In this document: piece by piece, positions 52,863 to 61,595 of the stretch | Numbering within the stretch: position 1 is the stretch's first letter | Layout of the letters: the number at the start of each line of letters is the position of its first letter | NCBI RefSeq assembly: GCF_017948265.1 | Contig: NZ_CP072852.1 | Span: 1,116,001-1,180,000, forward strand | Reading direction: 5' to 3' | Origin: Rhodoferax sp. PAMC 29310 | Lineage (GTDB): Bacteria > Pseudomonadota > Gammaproteobacteria > Burkholderiales > Burkholderiaceae_C | Length of the DNA: 64,000 nucleotides | Notes under the pieces: model-generated | Databases searched by the model: none | What the model saw: only the letters and a program-made list of their open reading frames with translations | What the model was told of the DNA's origin: nothing | Translations under genes and position numbers: made by a program

Positions 52863-53717
52863 ATGCATCTGCCCGTTGTTGATTTTCAAAGCCCCACTGC
52901 AGCCGCCGACTTTTGTCAAAGCCTTCATGAGACCGGTTTTGGTGTGCTGCGCAATCACCCACTGAGCCAGTCGCTGGTTGAAGGCATCTACGCCGAATGG
53001 CTGGATTTTTTCAGATCGGACGCCAAAAACAACTACGCGCAAGACCCGGTCAAGTTTGACGGCTACTTCTCACCGAGCATTTCGGAGACGGCCAAAAACC
53101 ACACCCAGCGCGATTTGAAAGAGTTTTTTCACATCTACCCTTGGGGCCGCTACCCGACAGAGGTGTCCGATGCCGCCCAGCGCTATTACAAAGAAGGCAG
53201 TGAACTGGCCGTAACCCTGCTGAAATGGGTCGAGGCACACTCACCGGCCGACGTCAAGGCCCGGTACGCCGTGCCCTTGCCTGACATGCTGGAAGGCAGT
53301 GACCACACATTGCTGCGGGTGCTGCACTACCCGCCCCTGTCTGGCCAGGAAGAGCCAGGTGCCGTTCGCGCGGCAGCGCACGGAGACATCAACCTGCTCA
53401 CCATCCTGCCGGCGGCCACCGAACCGGGCTTGCAAGTCTTGGGCAAGGATGACGTCTGGCACGATGTGCCTTGTGACTTTGGTTTGCTGATCGTCAATAT
53501 TGGCGACATGTTGGAAGAGGCCTCTGGCCACTACTACCCGTCCACCGTGCACCGCGTGCTCAACCCAACAGGCGAGGGTCGCTTCAAGCCGCGGATTTCA
53601 TTGCCGCTGTTTTTGCATCCTCGCCGGGATGTGGTCTTGTCAGAGCGCTACACCGTCGGCACCTACTTTGATGAACGCATGCAAGAGTTGCGCGGTAGCA
53701 AACCCAAAATGCAATAA
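52863..53717 (+). CDS. 2-oxoglutarate/Fe(II)-dependent oxygenase, isopenicillin-N-synthase-like
   Basis: 284 aa double-stranded beta-helix oxygenase of the DIOX_N/2OG-FeII_Oxy type. Iron ligands are in AAHGDINLLTILP (H-x-D) and the distal His in STVHRVLNP; the Arg-x-Ser 2-oxoglutarate clamp appears as KPRISLPLFLHP. It is 27 bp after the nucleoside hydrolase gene with AAGGA before the ATG, so it belongs to the same transcript. A nucleobase or nucleoside hydroxylase activity, as in thymine-7-hydroxylase-type enzymes, is a reasonable guess but unproven. Confidence 0.85.
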   Translation: MHLPVVDFQSPTAAADFCQSLHETGFGVLRNHPLSQSLVEGIYAEWLDFFRSDAKNNYAQDPVKFDGYFSPSISETAKNHTQRDLKEFFHIYPWGRYPTEVSDAAQRYYKEGSELAVTLLKWVEAHSPADVKARYAVPLPDMLEGSDHTLLRVLHYPPLSGQEEPGAVRAAAHGDINLLTILPAATEPGLQVLGKDDVWHDVPCDFGLLIVNIGDMLEEASGHYYPSTVHRVLNPTGEGRFKPRISLPLFLHPRRDVVLSERYTVGTYFDERMQELRGSKPKMQ

Positions 53718-53734
53718 ACACCGTCGCGGCCCCT

Positions 53735-53750
53735 CTTTATTCAAATAAAG
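53735..53750. promoter_or_regulatory. Perfect palindrome upstream of the sulfur-assimilation genes
   Basis: CTTTATTCAAATAAAG, two 7-bp arms around CA, in the AT-rich 95-bp gap between the oxygenase gene and the TauE/SafE gene. It could be a weak terminator for the nucleoside transcript or an operator (for example for CysB) of the downstream genes; the AT-rich region after it (ATATAGAAACCACAATAATG) looks promoter-like. Confidence 0.4.
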
Positions 53751-53811
53751 CATATAGAAACCACAATAATGTAGTTTGCAATATAAGGAAGCATGGCTAC
53801 AGTGACCTCCT

Positions 53812-54603
53812 ATGCATGATTTAGCGTTCATTTTTGCTGGTTTTTTTGTCGGCTTTGTTGTCGGCCTAACCGGTGTCGGCGGCGGCTCATTGATGACGCC
53901 CATCCTGATCTTCTTCTTCGGGGTCAAGCCTTATCTGGCGGTCGGCACTGACTTGCTGTTTGCGGCGTTCACCAAACTGGGTGGCACCGTCAAACTGGCC
54001 CGGGCCCGCATCATTGACTGGCGGGTGGTGGCGCATTTGAGCGCTGGCAGTATTCCTGCCGCCTTGGTCACCTTGTATGTGTTGAACCGTGTGGGCCCCG
54101 CCAGCGCCCAGGCGCAGGGCCTGATGACCACAACACTGGGTTTTGCGCTGCTGCTCACCGCGGCCGCAACCCTGTACAAGGCGATTCGTGGGAAAAAAAC
54201 CCCAACAACCATTGCCACCGGACAAGAAGAGAAAGCCGCCAAGCCTTTGCACTGGACGCTCCCCATTTTGTTTGGCGCCCTGATTGGCACCATGGTGACC
54301 CTGACTTCTGTGGGTGCTGGCGCTATTGGCGTCACCGTGCTGATGATTTTGTACCCCCTGCTGCCACTGCCACGCATCGTCGCAGCGGACATCGCTTATG
54401 CCGTGCCGCTGACCTTGGTGGCCGGCTTTGGACACGCTTCAATGGGTTCTGTCGATTGGCCGTTGCTGGCAAAACTGCTGGTGGGGTCTATCCCCGGCAT
54501 CTGGATTGGCTCGCATTTGATGACCCGAATTCCCGAGCGCGCCATCCGCTCCCTGTTGTCCGTTTTGCTGGCCTATGCCGGTTTGAAACTGATTGCCCTG
54601 TAA
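53812..54603 (+). CDS. TauE/SafE-family membrane protein
   Basis: 263 aa, about eight hydrophobic segments, with the family motif GFVVGLTGVGGGSLMTPILI near the N-terminus and VTLTSVGAGAIGVTVLMILYP in the second half (the internal duplication of the family). Members export sulfite or other sulfonate-derived anions, or import sulfur compounds. Placement directly upstream of sulfite reductase suggests handling of sulfite or sulfate here, possibly as the sulfate uptake route since no CysTWA is seen in the window. Confidence 0.85.
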   Translation: MHDLAFIFAGFFVGFVVGLTGVGGGSLMTPILIFFFGVKPYLAVGTDLLFAAFTKLGGTVKLARARIIDWRVVAHLSAGSIPAALVTLYVLNRVGPASAQAQGLMTTTLGFALLLTAAATLYKAIRGKKTPTTIATGQEEKAAKPLHWTLPILFGALIGTMVTLTSVGAGAIGVTVLMILYPLLPLPRIVAADIAYAVPLTLVAGFGHASMGSVDWPLLAKLLVGSIPGIWIGSHLMTRIPERAIRSLLSVLLAYAGLKLIAL

Positions 54604-54655
54604 CTATTGAGAATCGCCCGCCCCTAACCACGGCGTGCCTAAAGAGAGATTGACC

Positions 54656-56431
54656 ATGTACAAATACACCGACTTCGACCGCCAGTTTGTTCGCAACCGT
54701 GCAGAACAGTACCGCGACCAATTGGGCCGTTTTCTGGACGGCACATTAAGCAATGACGAGTTTCTGCCGCTGCGCCTGCAAAACGGCTGGTATGTCCAGC
54801 GCTACGCGCCCATGCTCCGCGTAGCCGTGCCGTATGGCGAGCTGACCAGCGCCCAGTTGCGCGTGCTGGCCACCATTGCGCGTGATTACGATCAGCCTAG
54901 CGCCGAGGTGTACCGGACTGCCAGCACCACGCAAGGCGCCTTTGGCACCGTGAACATGCCCGTGGGTTACGGTCACTTCACCACCCGCCAAAACGTTCAG
55001 TTCAACTGGATCCCATTGGAAAAAAGCGCTGACGTGATGGATTTGCTGGCGTCTGTGGATATGCACGGCATCCAGACCAGTGGCAACTGCATCCGTAATG
55101 TCACCAGCGACGAGCGGGCTGGCATTGCGGTGGACGAAATCATTGACCCCCGCCCTTTCTGCGAATTGCTGCGCCAATGGAGCACTTTGCACCCCGAATA
55201 CGCCTTTCTGCCGCGCAAGTTCAAGGTCGCCGTCTCCGGCGCGCGGGAAGACCGCGCGGCCACACAGTGGCACGACGTGGGCCTGCACGTGCTGCACAAC
55301 GAAGCGGGCGAGGTAGGCTTTAAAGTCATGGTTGGAGGCGGCATGGGCCGCACGCCCGTCATCGCCTCAACCATCCGAGAGTTTCTTCCCTGGCAAGAAA
55401 TTCTGAACTACCTGGAAGCCGTGGTGCGCGTCTACAACCGTTGGGGTCGCCGCGACAACAAGTACAAGGCCCGCATCAAGATACTGGTCAAGGCCGAAGG
55501 CCAGCGCTTCATCGACGAGGTCGAGACCGAGTACCGCGAAATTGTGGAACTCGACGGCGCCCTTCACACCTTGACTCAGGCTGAATTTGACCGCGTTTCA
55601 GCATCATTTGTGCCTCCAGCCCTTGCTGGTGTTACGCAAGGAGCTATCAATAACGCAGCACCGTCGCACTCGGCTGAAGAAGCGGTTGAATACGCTCGCT
55701 GGTTGAAGCAAAACGTGGCTGCGCACAAGAACCCCAACTTGCGCGCCGTCACCCTGTCCTTCAAACGTTTGGGCCAGGCACCCGGCGATGCCACCGCCGA
55801 CCAGCTCGACATTGCCGCCAGTTTGGTGGACCGCTTCAGTGTGGGCGAGGTTCGCGTGACGCACGACCAAAACCTGGTTCTGCCGTGGGTTGCTGTTGAG
55901 CAGTTGCCGGAAATGTGGGCTGCCGCCCGCCAGGCGGGTTTCGCCCGCTCCAACATTCGCCTGCTCACCGACATGATTGCCTGCCCCGGCGGAGATTTCT
56001 GCGCCTTGGCCAACGCCCGTTCGATCCCGATCGCGGAAGCGATCACCGAGCGCTACCAGGACATGGACGAGTTGCACGATCTGGGTGAAATTGATCTGCA
56101 CATCAGCGGATGCATCAACTCCTGCGGCCATCACCACAGCGGCCACATCGGCATTCTGGGCGTCGACAAGGACGGTAAGGAGTGGTACCAGGTCTCCCTG
56201 GGCGGCTCGGATGGCTCCACTTTGAGCGGCCCGTCCACACCGGGTAAAGTCGTCGGCCCTTCATTCGGTGCCAACGAGGTGCCAGACGTGATTGAAGCCG
56301 TCTTGCTCACCTACCGCGAAGTTCGCCAGTCAGGCGAGACCTTCATTGATGCGCTGCGTCGCGTCGGCCCTGATCCATTCAAGGTAGCGGCCAACGGCGC
56401 CCGCCATACGGCTGAACTTGAATTGGCTTGA
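54656..56431 (+). CDS. cysI: Assimilatory nitrite/sulfite reductase hemoprotein (CysI type)
   Basis: 591 aa from the ATG at 54656 (SD AGAGAG). Siroheme-Fe4S4 reductase with the duplicated ferredoxin-like halves: TTQGAFGTVNMPVGYGHFTT, TSGNCIRNVTSDERAG and GGGMGRTPVIASTIREFL in the first, and the Cys ligands in CPGGDFCALANARS and CINSCGHHHSGHIG near the C-terminus. Reduces sulfite to sulfide in cysteine synthesis. No CysJ flavoprotein is present in the window, so electrons may come from ferredoxin. A linker between the halves (SASFVPPALAGVTQGAINNA) is encoded by repeat copy E. Confidence 0.92.
   Translation: MYKYTDFDRQFVRNRAEQYRDQLGRFLDGTLSNDEFLPLRLQNGWYVQRYAPMLRVAVPYGELTSAQLRVLATIARDYDQPSAEVYRTASTTQGAFGTVNMPVGYGHFTTRQNVQFNWIPLEKSADVMDLLASVDMHGIQTSGNCIRNVTSDERAGIAVDEIIDPRPFCELLRQWSTLHPEYAFLPRKFKVAVSGAREDRAATQWHDVGLHVLHNEAGEVGFKVMVGGGMGRTPVIASTIREFLPWQEILNYLEAVVRVYNRWGRRDNKYKARIKILVKAEGQRFIDEVETEYREIVELDGALHTLTQAEFDRVSASFVPPALAGVTQGAINNAAPSHSAEEAVEYARWLKQNVAAHKNPNLRAVTLSFKRLGQAPGDATADQLDIAASLVDRFSVGEVRVTHDQNLVLPWVAVEQLPEMWAAARQAGFARSNIRLLTDMIACPGGDFCALANARSIPIAEAITERYQDMDELHDLGEIDLHISGCINSCGHHHSGHIGILGVDKDGKEWYQVSLGGSDGSTLSGPSTPGKVVGPSFGANEVPDVIEAVLLTYREVRQSGETFIDALRRVGPDPFKVAANGARHTAELELA
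55601..55660. repeat. Dispersed degenerate repeat, copy E, inside cysI
   Basis: On the minus strand: GTTATTGATAGCTCCTTGCG, TAACACCAGCAAGGGCTGG, AGGCACAAATGATG. Best-preserved coding copy; the CTTGCG and CAAGG arms are inverted. Read in frame as a linker of CysI. Confidence 0.6.
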
Positions 56432-56444
56432 GAGAATAGAAACT

Positions 56445-56831
56445 ATGAAATTAATAGCATCTACCCAACACTCTGCGCCCGAAGACGGCCAGTTTGGCAT
56501 CGAAGTCAGCAATGAAGTTGACCCCCGCGACCTCAGCCTGGAAGGCGTCACCCGGGTGGACCTGAGCTTTCCCAAGTTCAGCGACGGCCGCGCATTCAGC
56601 CAGGCCGTTTTGTTGCGCCGTCGCCTCGGTTTCAAGGGCGAAATTCGCGCCACGGGCGACGTTCTGGTTGACCAACTGGTGCAAATGCAGCGCAGTGGCT
56701 TCGACGTGGCCGTGCTGCGTGAAGACCAGAACCCCGAGGTCGCCCAGCGCCAGTTTGACCGCTACAGCGCCTTTTACCAGGGCGACGTCAAAAACAAACC
56801 CTATTTTCTTGACGCAGGAGCAGGTATATGA
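56445..56831 (+). CDS. DUF934 sulfite-reductase-associated protein
   Basis: 128 aa from the ATG at 56445 (13 bp after cysI). VDLSFPKFSDGRAFSQAVLL and GEIRATGDVLVDQLVQMQRSGFDVAVL are the family signature. DUF934 genes almost always accompany cysI in beta- and alphaproteobacteria, so a role in assembly or electron supply to sulfite reductase is likely but not biochemically settled. Its stop overlaps the cysH start by 4 bp. Confidence 0.88.
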   Translation: MKLIASTQHSAPEDGQFGIEVSNEVDPRDLSLEGVTRVDLSFPKFSDGRAFSQAVLLRRRLGFKGEIRATGDVLVDQLVQMQRSGFDVAVLREDQNPEVAQRQFDRYSAFYQGDVKNKPYFLDAGAGI

Positions 56832-57589
56832 GCGCGATTGATCTGAATGCCCGGGCGTCCAACGACTTCGACGCCAAGCTGGCCGAAACCATTGCCGTGC
56901 TGCAACAAGCCGCGCTGGACTACGCGTCATTGACCGATGGCGGTGTCGCCAGCGTCAGCCAAGCCTCCAGCCTGGGCGCGGAAGACGTGGTGGTCAGCCA
57001 CCTGATCAACACATTGCGGCTGAACATTGGCATCTTCGTGCTGGAAACCGGCATGTTGCACCCCGAAACCATTGCTTTGCTGGAGCGCCTCAAAGCCACG
57101 TCCCGTGCGCCAGTCGAGGTGTTCACACCCGTGAACGAATCGGTGGTGCAGTTTGTGGGCCGCGAGGGCAAGGAGCCGATGTACAAGAGCATCGAGTTGC
57201 GCAAGGCCTGCTGCGGTATCCGAAAAATGGAGCCACTGGCCCGTGCGCTGGATGGCAAAGCCGCCTGGATCACCGGGTTGCGCCGGGAACAATCGGGCGC
57301 GCGTGCTGACGTGTCGCTGATCGACATCAGCGACGCCACCCGGGTCAAGATCAACCCCCTGGCCAACTGGACCTGGGGCGATGTCTGGCACTTCATCTCC
57401 CTGCATAACATCGACTACAACCCGCTGCACGATCAATTCTTCCCCAGCATTGGCTGTGCGCCCTGCACCCGCGCCATCAGCATGGGCGAAGACTTTCGCG
57501 CCGGCCGCTGGTGGTGGGAAAACGAATCGGCCAAAGAGTGCGGATTGCACGTGAACCAAACCAGCTCCCTAGAGAAAGCGCCAGCATGA
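56828..57589 (+). CDS. cysH: Adenylyl-sulfate (APS/PAPS) reductase CysH
   Basis: 253 aa. The PP-loop-like N-terminus carries SLGAEDVVVSHLI; the two Cys pairs KACCGIRKMEP and IGCAPCTR are the Fe4S4 ligands of APS-type reductases, absent from enterobacterial PAPS reductase. APS is therefore the likely substrate, matching the absence of cysC in the window. Reduces APS to sulfite. Overlaps the DUF934 stop and the cysD start by 4 bp each. Confidence 0.92.
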   Translation: MSAIDLNARASNDFDAKLAETIAVLQQAALDYASLTDGGVASVSQASSLGAEDVVVSHLINTLRLNIGIFVLETGMLHPETIALLERLKATSRAPVEVFTPVNESVVQFVGREGKEPMYKSIELRKACCGIRKMEPLARALDGKAAWITGLRREQSGARADVSLIDISDATRVKINPLANWTWGDVWHFISLHNIDYNPLHDQFFPSIGCAPCTRAISMGEDFRAGRWWWENESAKECGLHVNQTSSLEKAPA

Positions 57590-58545
57590 ACGCCCGAACC
57601 GGATCAGAACAATTACAAGCCATGTCCCACGACCACCGCCCCGACCATTTGAGCAACGCCCACCTGGACGCCCTGGAAGAGGAAACAATCTTCATCCTGC
57701 GTGAAGTGGCGGCCGCTTTTGAGCGCCCTACTCTGCTTTTCTCGGGTGGCAAAGATTCGTTGGTGATGTTGAAGTGCGCTGAAAAAGCGTTTGGCATTGG
57801 CAACATCCCCTACCCCTTGCTGATGATCGACACCGGCCACAACTTCCATGAAGTGACCGATTTCCGCGACTCCCGCGCCAAAGAGCTGGGCGCCGAACTG
57901 ATTGTGCGCAGCGTGGAAGACTCCATGGCCCGCGGCACCGTTCGCCTGGCTCACCCCGGCGAGTCCCGCAATGTGCACCAGTCGGTCACGCTGCTGGAGT
58001 CGATTGACGAGTTCCGTTTTGACGCCTTGATCGGTGGCGCCCGCCGTGACGAGGAAAAGGCCCGCGCCAAGGAGCGCATCTTCTCCCACCGCGACAGGTT
58101 CGGCCAGTGGCAGCCCAAAGCGCAGCGCCCGGAGTTGTGGACGCTGTTCAACACCCGGTTGCAGCCCGGCGAGCACTTCCGCGTGTTCCCGATCAGCAAC
58201 TGGACCGAGCTGGACGTGTGGCAGTACATTGCCCGCGAAAAAATTGAGCTGCCGTCGCTCTACTACACCCACAAGCGCGACGTGGTGGAGCGCAAAGGCC
58301 TGCTGGTGCCCATCACCGAACTGACGCCCGCCAAAGAAGGCGAAACCGTGGAGTCACGCGATGTGCGCTTCCGCACTGTGGGCGATATCACTTGCACTTG
58401 CCCGGTGGCCAGCGTGGCGGCCAACGCCGACGACATCGTGATTGAAACACTGGGGGTGGAGGTCAGCGAACGCGGTGCCACCCGCATGGACGACAAAACC
58501 TCAGAGGCTTCGATGGAGAAGCGCAAGAAAGACGGATACTTCTAA
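57586..58545 (+). CDS. cysD: Sulfate adenylyltransferase small subunit CysD
   Basis: 319 aa from the ATG at 57586, which forms an ATGA overlap with the cysH stop; a second Met at 57622 is possible. PP-loop ATPase motif LLFSGGKDSLVMLKCAEKAF, then IDTGHNFHEVTDFRD, GGARRDEEKARAKERIFS and FPISNWTELDVWQYI, all classic CysD. Makes APS from sulfate and ATP together with the GTPase CysN. Its stop and the cysN ATG share one base (TAATG). Confidence 0.95.
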   Translation: MNARTGSEQLQAMSHDHRPDHLSNAHLDALEEETIFILREVAAAFERPTLLFSGGKDSLVMLKCAEKAFGIGNIPYPLLMIDTGHNFHEVTDFRDSRAKELGAELIVRSVEDSMARGTVRLAHPGESRNVHQSVTLLESIDEFRFDALIGGARRDEEKARAKERIFSHRDRFGQWQPKAQRPELWTLFNTRLQPGEHFRVFPISNWTELDVWQYIAREKIELPSLYYTHKRDVVERKGLLVPITELTPAKEGETVESRDVRFRTVGDITCTCPVASVAANADDIVIETLGVEVSERGATRMDDKTSEASMEKRKKDGYF

Positions 58546-59927
58546 TGAACGCTACTACTTCGATAGCTGCTCCCGCAACAGTAGCTAGCTCTACAGCACC
58601 AAAAGACACTCAATCTGCACTCAAATTCATCACCTGCGGCTCCGTCGATGACGGCAAGAGCACGCTGATTGGCCGCCTGCTGGTGGACAGCCGCGCGGTC
58701 TTGCAAGACCAACTGGCCAACGTCTCCAAGACCGGTGAGGTCGATTTGGCCCAATTCACCGACGGCTTGAGCGCTGAGCGCGAGCAAGGCATCACCATTG
58801 ACGTGGCCTACCGCTACTTCAACACGGCTGAGCGCAAGTTCATCATTGGCGACGCGCCCGGCCACGAGCAATACACCCGCAACATGGTCACGGCCGCCTC
58901 CAGCGCCGACGCGGCTGTGGTGCTGGTGGACGCCACCAAACTGAAGTGGCAAACCAATGCGCTGGAGTTGCTGCCGCAAACGCGCCGCCACTCTTTGCTG
59001 GTCAACATGCTGCGTGTGCCTTCCATCGTGTTCGCCGTCAACAAGCTGGATGCGTTGGAAGACGCCTCCAAGCCGGAAACGCTGGGCCAGGCCGCCGTGG
59101 CGTTTGACAACATCAGCCATGCGCTGGAGGCGTTTGCCAAAGCCGCCAACATCCCGGTGACCGCCATTGTTCCGATTTCGGCGCTGAAAGGCCACAACGT
59201 GGTCGAGCCCGCCGAAGGCTGGTGTGGCTACCAGGGCGCCAGCTTGCTGGATATTTTGGAGCAATTGCCCGCGACGCCGGCCGAGACGGAAACGCCCTTC
59301 GCCTTCCCGGTGCAGTGGGTCGAAAAATTCTCGTCATCCAGCGACACCTCGCAGGGTCGGCGTGTGTTCTGGGGCCGTGTGGCCACCGGCGTGGCACGCG
59401 TGGGCCAAACCATCTCCGTGCTGCCCAGTGGCCAAACGGCTGTCATTGCCCAAGTGCTGGGCCATACCCGCAAGCCTGGCGACGTGATTGCCGGACACAG
59501 CGCGGGTGTGGTGCTGGACCGCGAAGTCGACGTGTCGCGCGGCGACTGGTTGCTGGCAGTGGAGCCTAAAGCGGCTGATGCCGACGAGTTTGATACGGCC
59601 CCCGGCATCTTCAGCCCCCATCGCGAACTGAAAGCCACGGTGGCCTGGATGGACGATGAGCCATTGGTTGCCGGCCGCGTGTACTGGGCCCTGCACGGCC
59701 ACCGCTGGATCAAAGCCAAAATCAAGCGCATCGTGCACAAGCTCGACGTCAACACATTGGCCGAAGAAGACGCCTCGCAGTTGGATGCGAACGCCATCGG
59801 CCACGTGGAGTTGACCTTGCAGGAAGCCATTGCCACCGTTCCCTACAGCCGCTCACGGGTGCTGGGATCGTTGATTCTGGTCGACACCGCATCGCACAAA
59901 ACCGCCGGCGCTGTCTTGATCAACTGA
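58545..59927 (+). CDS. cysN: Sulfate adenylyltransferase large subunit CysN
   Basis: 460 aa EF-Tu-like GTPase. GSVDDGKSTLIGRLLVDSR (G1), AEREQGITIDVAYRYF (G2), DAPGHEQYTRNM (G3) and NKLD (G4), followed by two beta-barrel domains. GTP hydrolysis drives APS formation. No fused CysC (APS kinase) domain, which fits an APS-reducing CysH. The first 25 or so residues (TTSIAAPATVASSTAPK) precede the conserved core and are encoded by repeat copy F. Confidence 0.94.
   Translation: MNATTSIAAPATVASSTAPKDTQSALKFITCGSVDDGKSTLIGRLLVDSRAVLQDQLANVSKTGEVDLAQFTDGLSAEREQGITIDVAYRYFNTAERKFIIGDAPGHEQYTRNMVTAASSADAAVVLVDATKLKWQTNALELLPQTRRHSLLVNMLRVPSIVFAVNKLDALEDASKPETLGQAAVAFDNISHALEAFAKAANIPVTAIVPISALKGHNVVEPAEGWCGYQGASLLDILEQLPATPAETETPFAFPVQWVEKFSSSSDTSQGRRVFWGRVATGVARVGQTISVLPSGQTAVIAQVLGHTRKPGDVIAGHSAGVVLDREVDVSRGDWLLAVEPKAADADEFDTAPGIFSPHRELKATVAWMDDEPLVAGRVYWALHGHRWIKAKIKRIVHKLDVNTLAEEDASQLDANAIGHVELTLQEAIATVPYSRSRVLGSLILVDTASHKTAGAVLIN
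58551..58605. repeat. Dispersed degenerate repeat, copy F, at the start of cysN
   Basis: GCTACTACTTCGATAGCTGC, TCCCGCAACAGTAGCTAGC, TCTACAGCACCAAAA. Block order GATAGCTGCT, CGCAA, GCTAG, ending in AAAA. It encodes the variable N-terminal extension of CysN. Confidence 0.55.
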
Positions 59928-59981
59928 TCAATCGCAAGGTACCCCGCCGCCTGTGAAGGCCAATCTGAACCCCATGGATCA

Positions 59982-60008
59982 GGAAACCCAATAAAATAGA
60001 GGGTTTCC
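59982..60008. terminator. Hairpin between cysN and fdxA
   Basis: GGAAACCC (59982-59989) and GGGTTTCC (60001-60008) form an 8-bp stem with an 11-base loop containing AATAAAAT. It may terminate the cys transcript, but the AT-rich loop also resembles a -10 region for fdxA and there is no U-tract. Confidence 0.45.
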
Positions 60009-60028
60009 CCCATACGCCAAAAAATAAA

Positions 60029-60358
60029 ATGACTCATACCGTCACCGAAGCCTGTATCAAATGCAAGTACACCGACTGCGTCGATGTCTGCCCCGTGGAC
60101 TGCTTCCGCGAAGGCCCTAACTTCCTGACCATCGACCCCGACGAGTGCATTGACTGCGCCGTGTGCATTCCCGAGTGCCCCGTGAACGCCATTTATGCGG
60201 AAGAAGATGTGCCCGCCGACCAGCAGCACATGACCAAACTCAATGCTGAGTTGGCCCTCTTGCCCACCTGGAAGAGCATCACCAAGCGCAAGGCGCCGCT
60301 GGACACCGCTGAAGAGTGGAAAGACAAAACGGGCAAGTTGCCCCAGCTTGAGCGCTGA
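60029..60358 (+). CDS. fdxA: Seven-iron-type ferredoxin FdxA
   Basis: 109 aa. Cys9, 12, 17, 21 and 25 in [18 protein letters not shown] and Cys40, 43, 46 and 50 in [12 protein letters not shown] give the 3Fe-4S plus 4Fe-4S pattern of FdxA. The C-terminal extension ([20 protein letters not shown]) is also typical. A soluble electron carrier; the adjacent reductase gene and upstream sulfite reductase make both plausible partners. Confidence 0.95.
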   Translation: MTHTVTEACIKCKYTDCVDVCPVDCFREGPNFLTIDPDECIDCAVCIPECPVNAIYAEEDVPADQQHMTKLNAELALLPTWKSITKRKAPLDTAEEWKDKTGKLPQLER

Positions 60359-60372
60359 GTACTGCCCCTCGC

Positions 60373-61473
60373 ATGGATGCCCAACTGTCACCCGAGGTGA
60401 TTGACACCACGCTCGCGCACGACGGCCCCATTGAAACTGACGCCGTCATCATCGGCGCCGGTCCCGTGGGTTTGTTCCAGGTGTTCGAGTTGGGCCTGCT
60501 GGAAGTCAAAGTCCATGTCATCGACTCGCTGGCCTATGCGGGCGGCCAATGTATTGAGTTGTACCCCGACAAGCCGATTTACGACATTCCTGCTGTGCCC
60601 GTATGCACTGGCAGAGAGTTGACTGACAGACTGCTCAAGCAAATTGAGCCCTTCGGAGCCACGTTCCACTTCAGCCAGGGAGTCTCCACGGTTCAAAAGC
60701 AGGACGATGGGCGTTTCTTCGTTGAAACATCCATAGGCGTCCGGTTTCTAACCAAAACCATCTTCATTGCCGCTGGTGTAGGCGCCTTTCAGCCTCGCAC
60801 CTTGAAGGTGGAGGGCCTGCCCGCCTTTGAAAATACACAAGTCTTTTACAACGTCAAAAATCCTGAAGACTTTGCCGGGAAAAACCTGGTGATTGTGGGC
60901 GGCGGTGACTCGGCGCTGGACTGGGCGTTGGAATTCGTCAAAGACACGCCGCACAAAGCCGAAAGCGTCATCCTGATTCACCGCCGAGACGCCTTTCAGG
61001 CGGCACCGGCCAACATCGCCAAGATGCGGGCGCTGTGTGAGGCTCAAGAGATGCAATTCATGGTCGGCCAGGTCACAGGTTACGAAGAAGCAGACGGACG
61101 CCTTACTGGGGCGAAAGTCACCGGGGTTGACGCCGTGACCCGGGTTGTGCCATTGGATATGCTGCTGGTCTTTTTTGGCCTGAGCCCAAAACTCGGGCCG
61201 ATTGCCGACTGGGGCCTGGACATTGAACGCAAGCAACTCAAAGTGGACACCGAGAAATTTTCAACCAGTGTTCCCGGCATCTTTGCGGTGGGAGACATCA
61301 ATGTGTATCCCGGCAAGAAGAAGCTGATTCTGTGCGGCTTTCATGAGTGTGCTTTGGCGGCTTTTGGCGCCATGCCCATCATCGTGCCCGAGAAGAAAGT
61401 CTTTTTGCTGTACACCACCACCAGTCCCAAGCTGCACAAAGTATTGGGCGTCGAATCGCCCGTGTTCGATTAA
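60373..61473 (+). CDS. Ferredoxin--NADP reductase, thioredoxin-reductase-like type
   Basis: 366 aa FAD/NADPH enzyme of the TrxR-like FNR group (similar to Bacillus YumC and green sulfur bacterial FNR). FAD motif [20 protein letters not shown], then [25 protein letters not shown] motif [17 protein letters not shown] and the FAD motif [15 protein letters not shown]. It lacks the CxxC of thioredoxin reductase. Located 14 bp after fdxA; the pair would transfer electrons between NADPH and ferredoxin. Confidence 0.92.
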   Translation: MDAQLSPEVIDTTLAHDGPIETDAVIIGAGPVGLFQVFELGLLEVKVHVIDSLAYAGGQCIELYPDKPIYDIPAVPVCTGRELTDRLLKQIEPFGATFHFSQGVSTVQKQDDGRFFVETSIGVRFLTKTIFIAAGVGAFQPRTLKVEGLPAFENTQVFYNVKNPEDFAGKNLVIVGGGDSALDWALEFVKDTPHKAESVILIHRRDAFQAAPANIAKMRALCEAQEMQFMVGQVTGYEEADGRLTGAKVTGVDAVTRVVPLDMLLVFFGLSPKLGPIADWGLDIERKQLKVDTEKFSTSVPGIFAVGDINVYPGKKKLILCGFHECALAAFGAMPIIVPEKKVFLLYTTTSPKLHKVLGVESPVFD

Positions 61474-61500
61474 GTAGAATTCACCGGTGCTCTGAAAAGC

Positions 61501-61595
61501 ACATTCGCTAGGGGTGTTGCCCTGCCATCACGGCAGAACGACTGAGAAAGTCCCTTTGAACCTGATTGAGGTAATCCTCGCGCAGGGAAGCATGT
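61501..61595 (+). ncRNA. TPP riboswitch (THI element)
   Basis: AGGGGTG near 61510, CTGAGA at 61542-61547 and the conserved thi-box ACCTGATTGAGGTAAT with CGCGCAGGGAAGC (61560-61591) are all present in order; ACAT at 61501 can pair with ATGT at 61592 to close P1. The aptamer is followed by a 170-nt leader containing the hairpin TTGCCA-CATTCTC-TGGCAA before the thiO start. It should lower thi expression when thiamine diphosphate is abundant. Confidence 0.95.
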
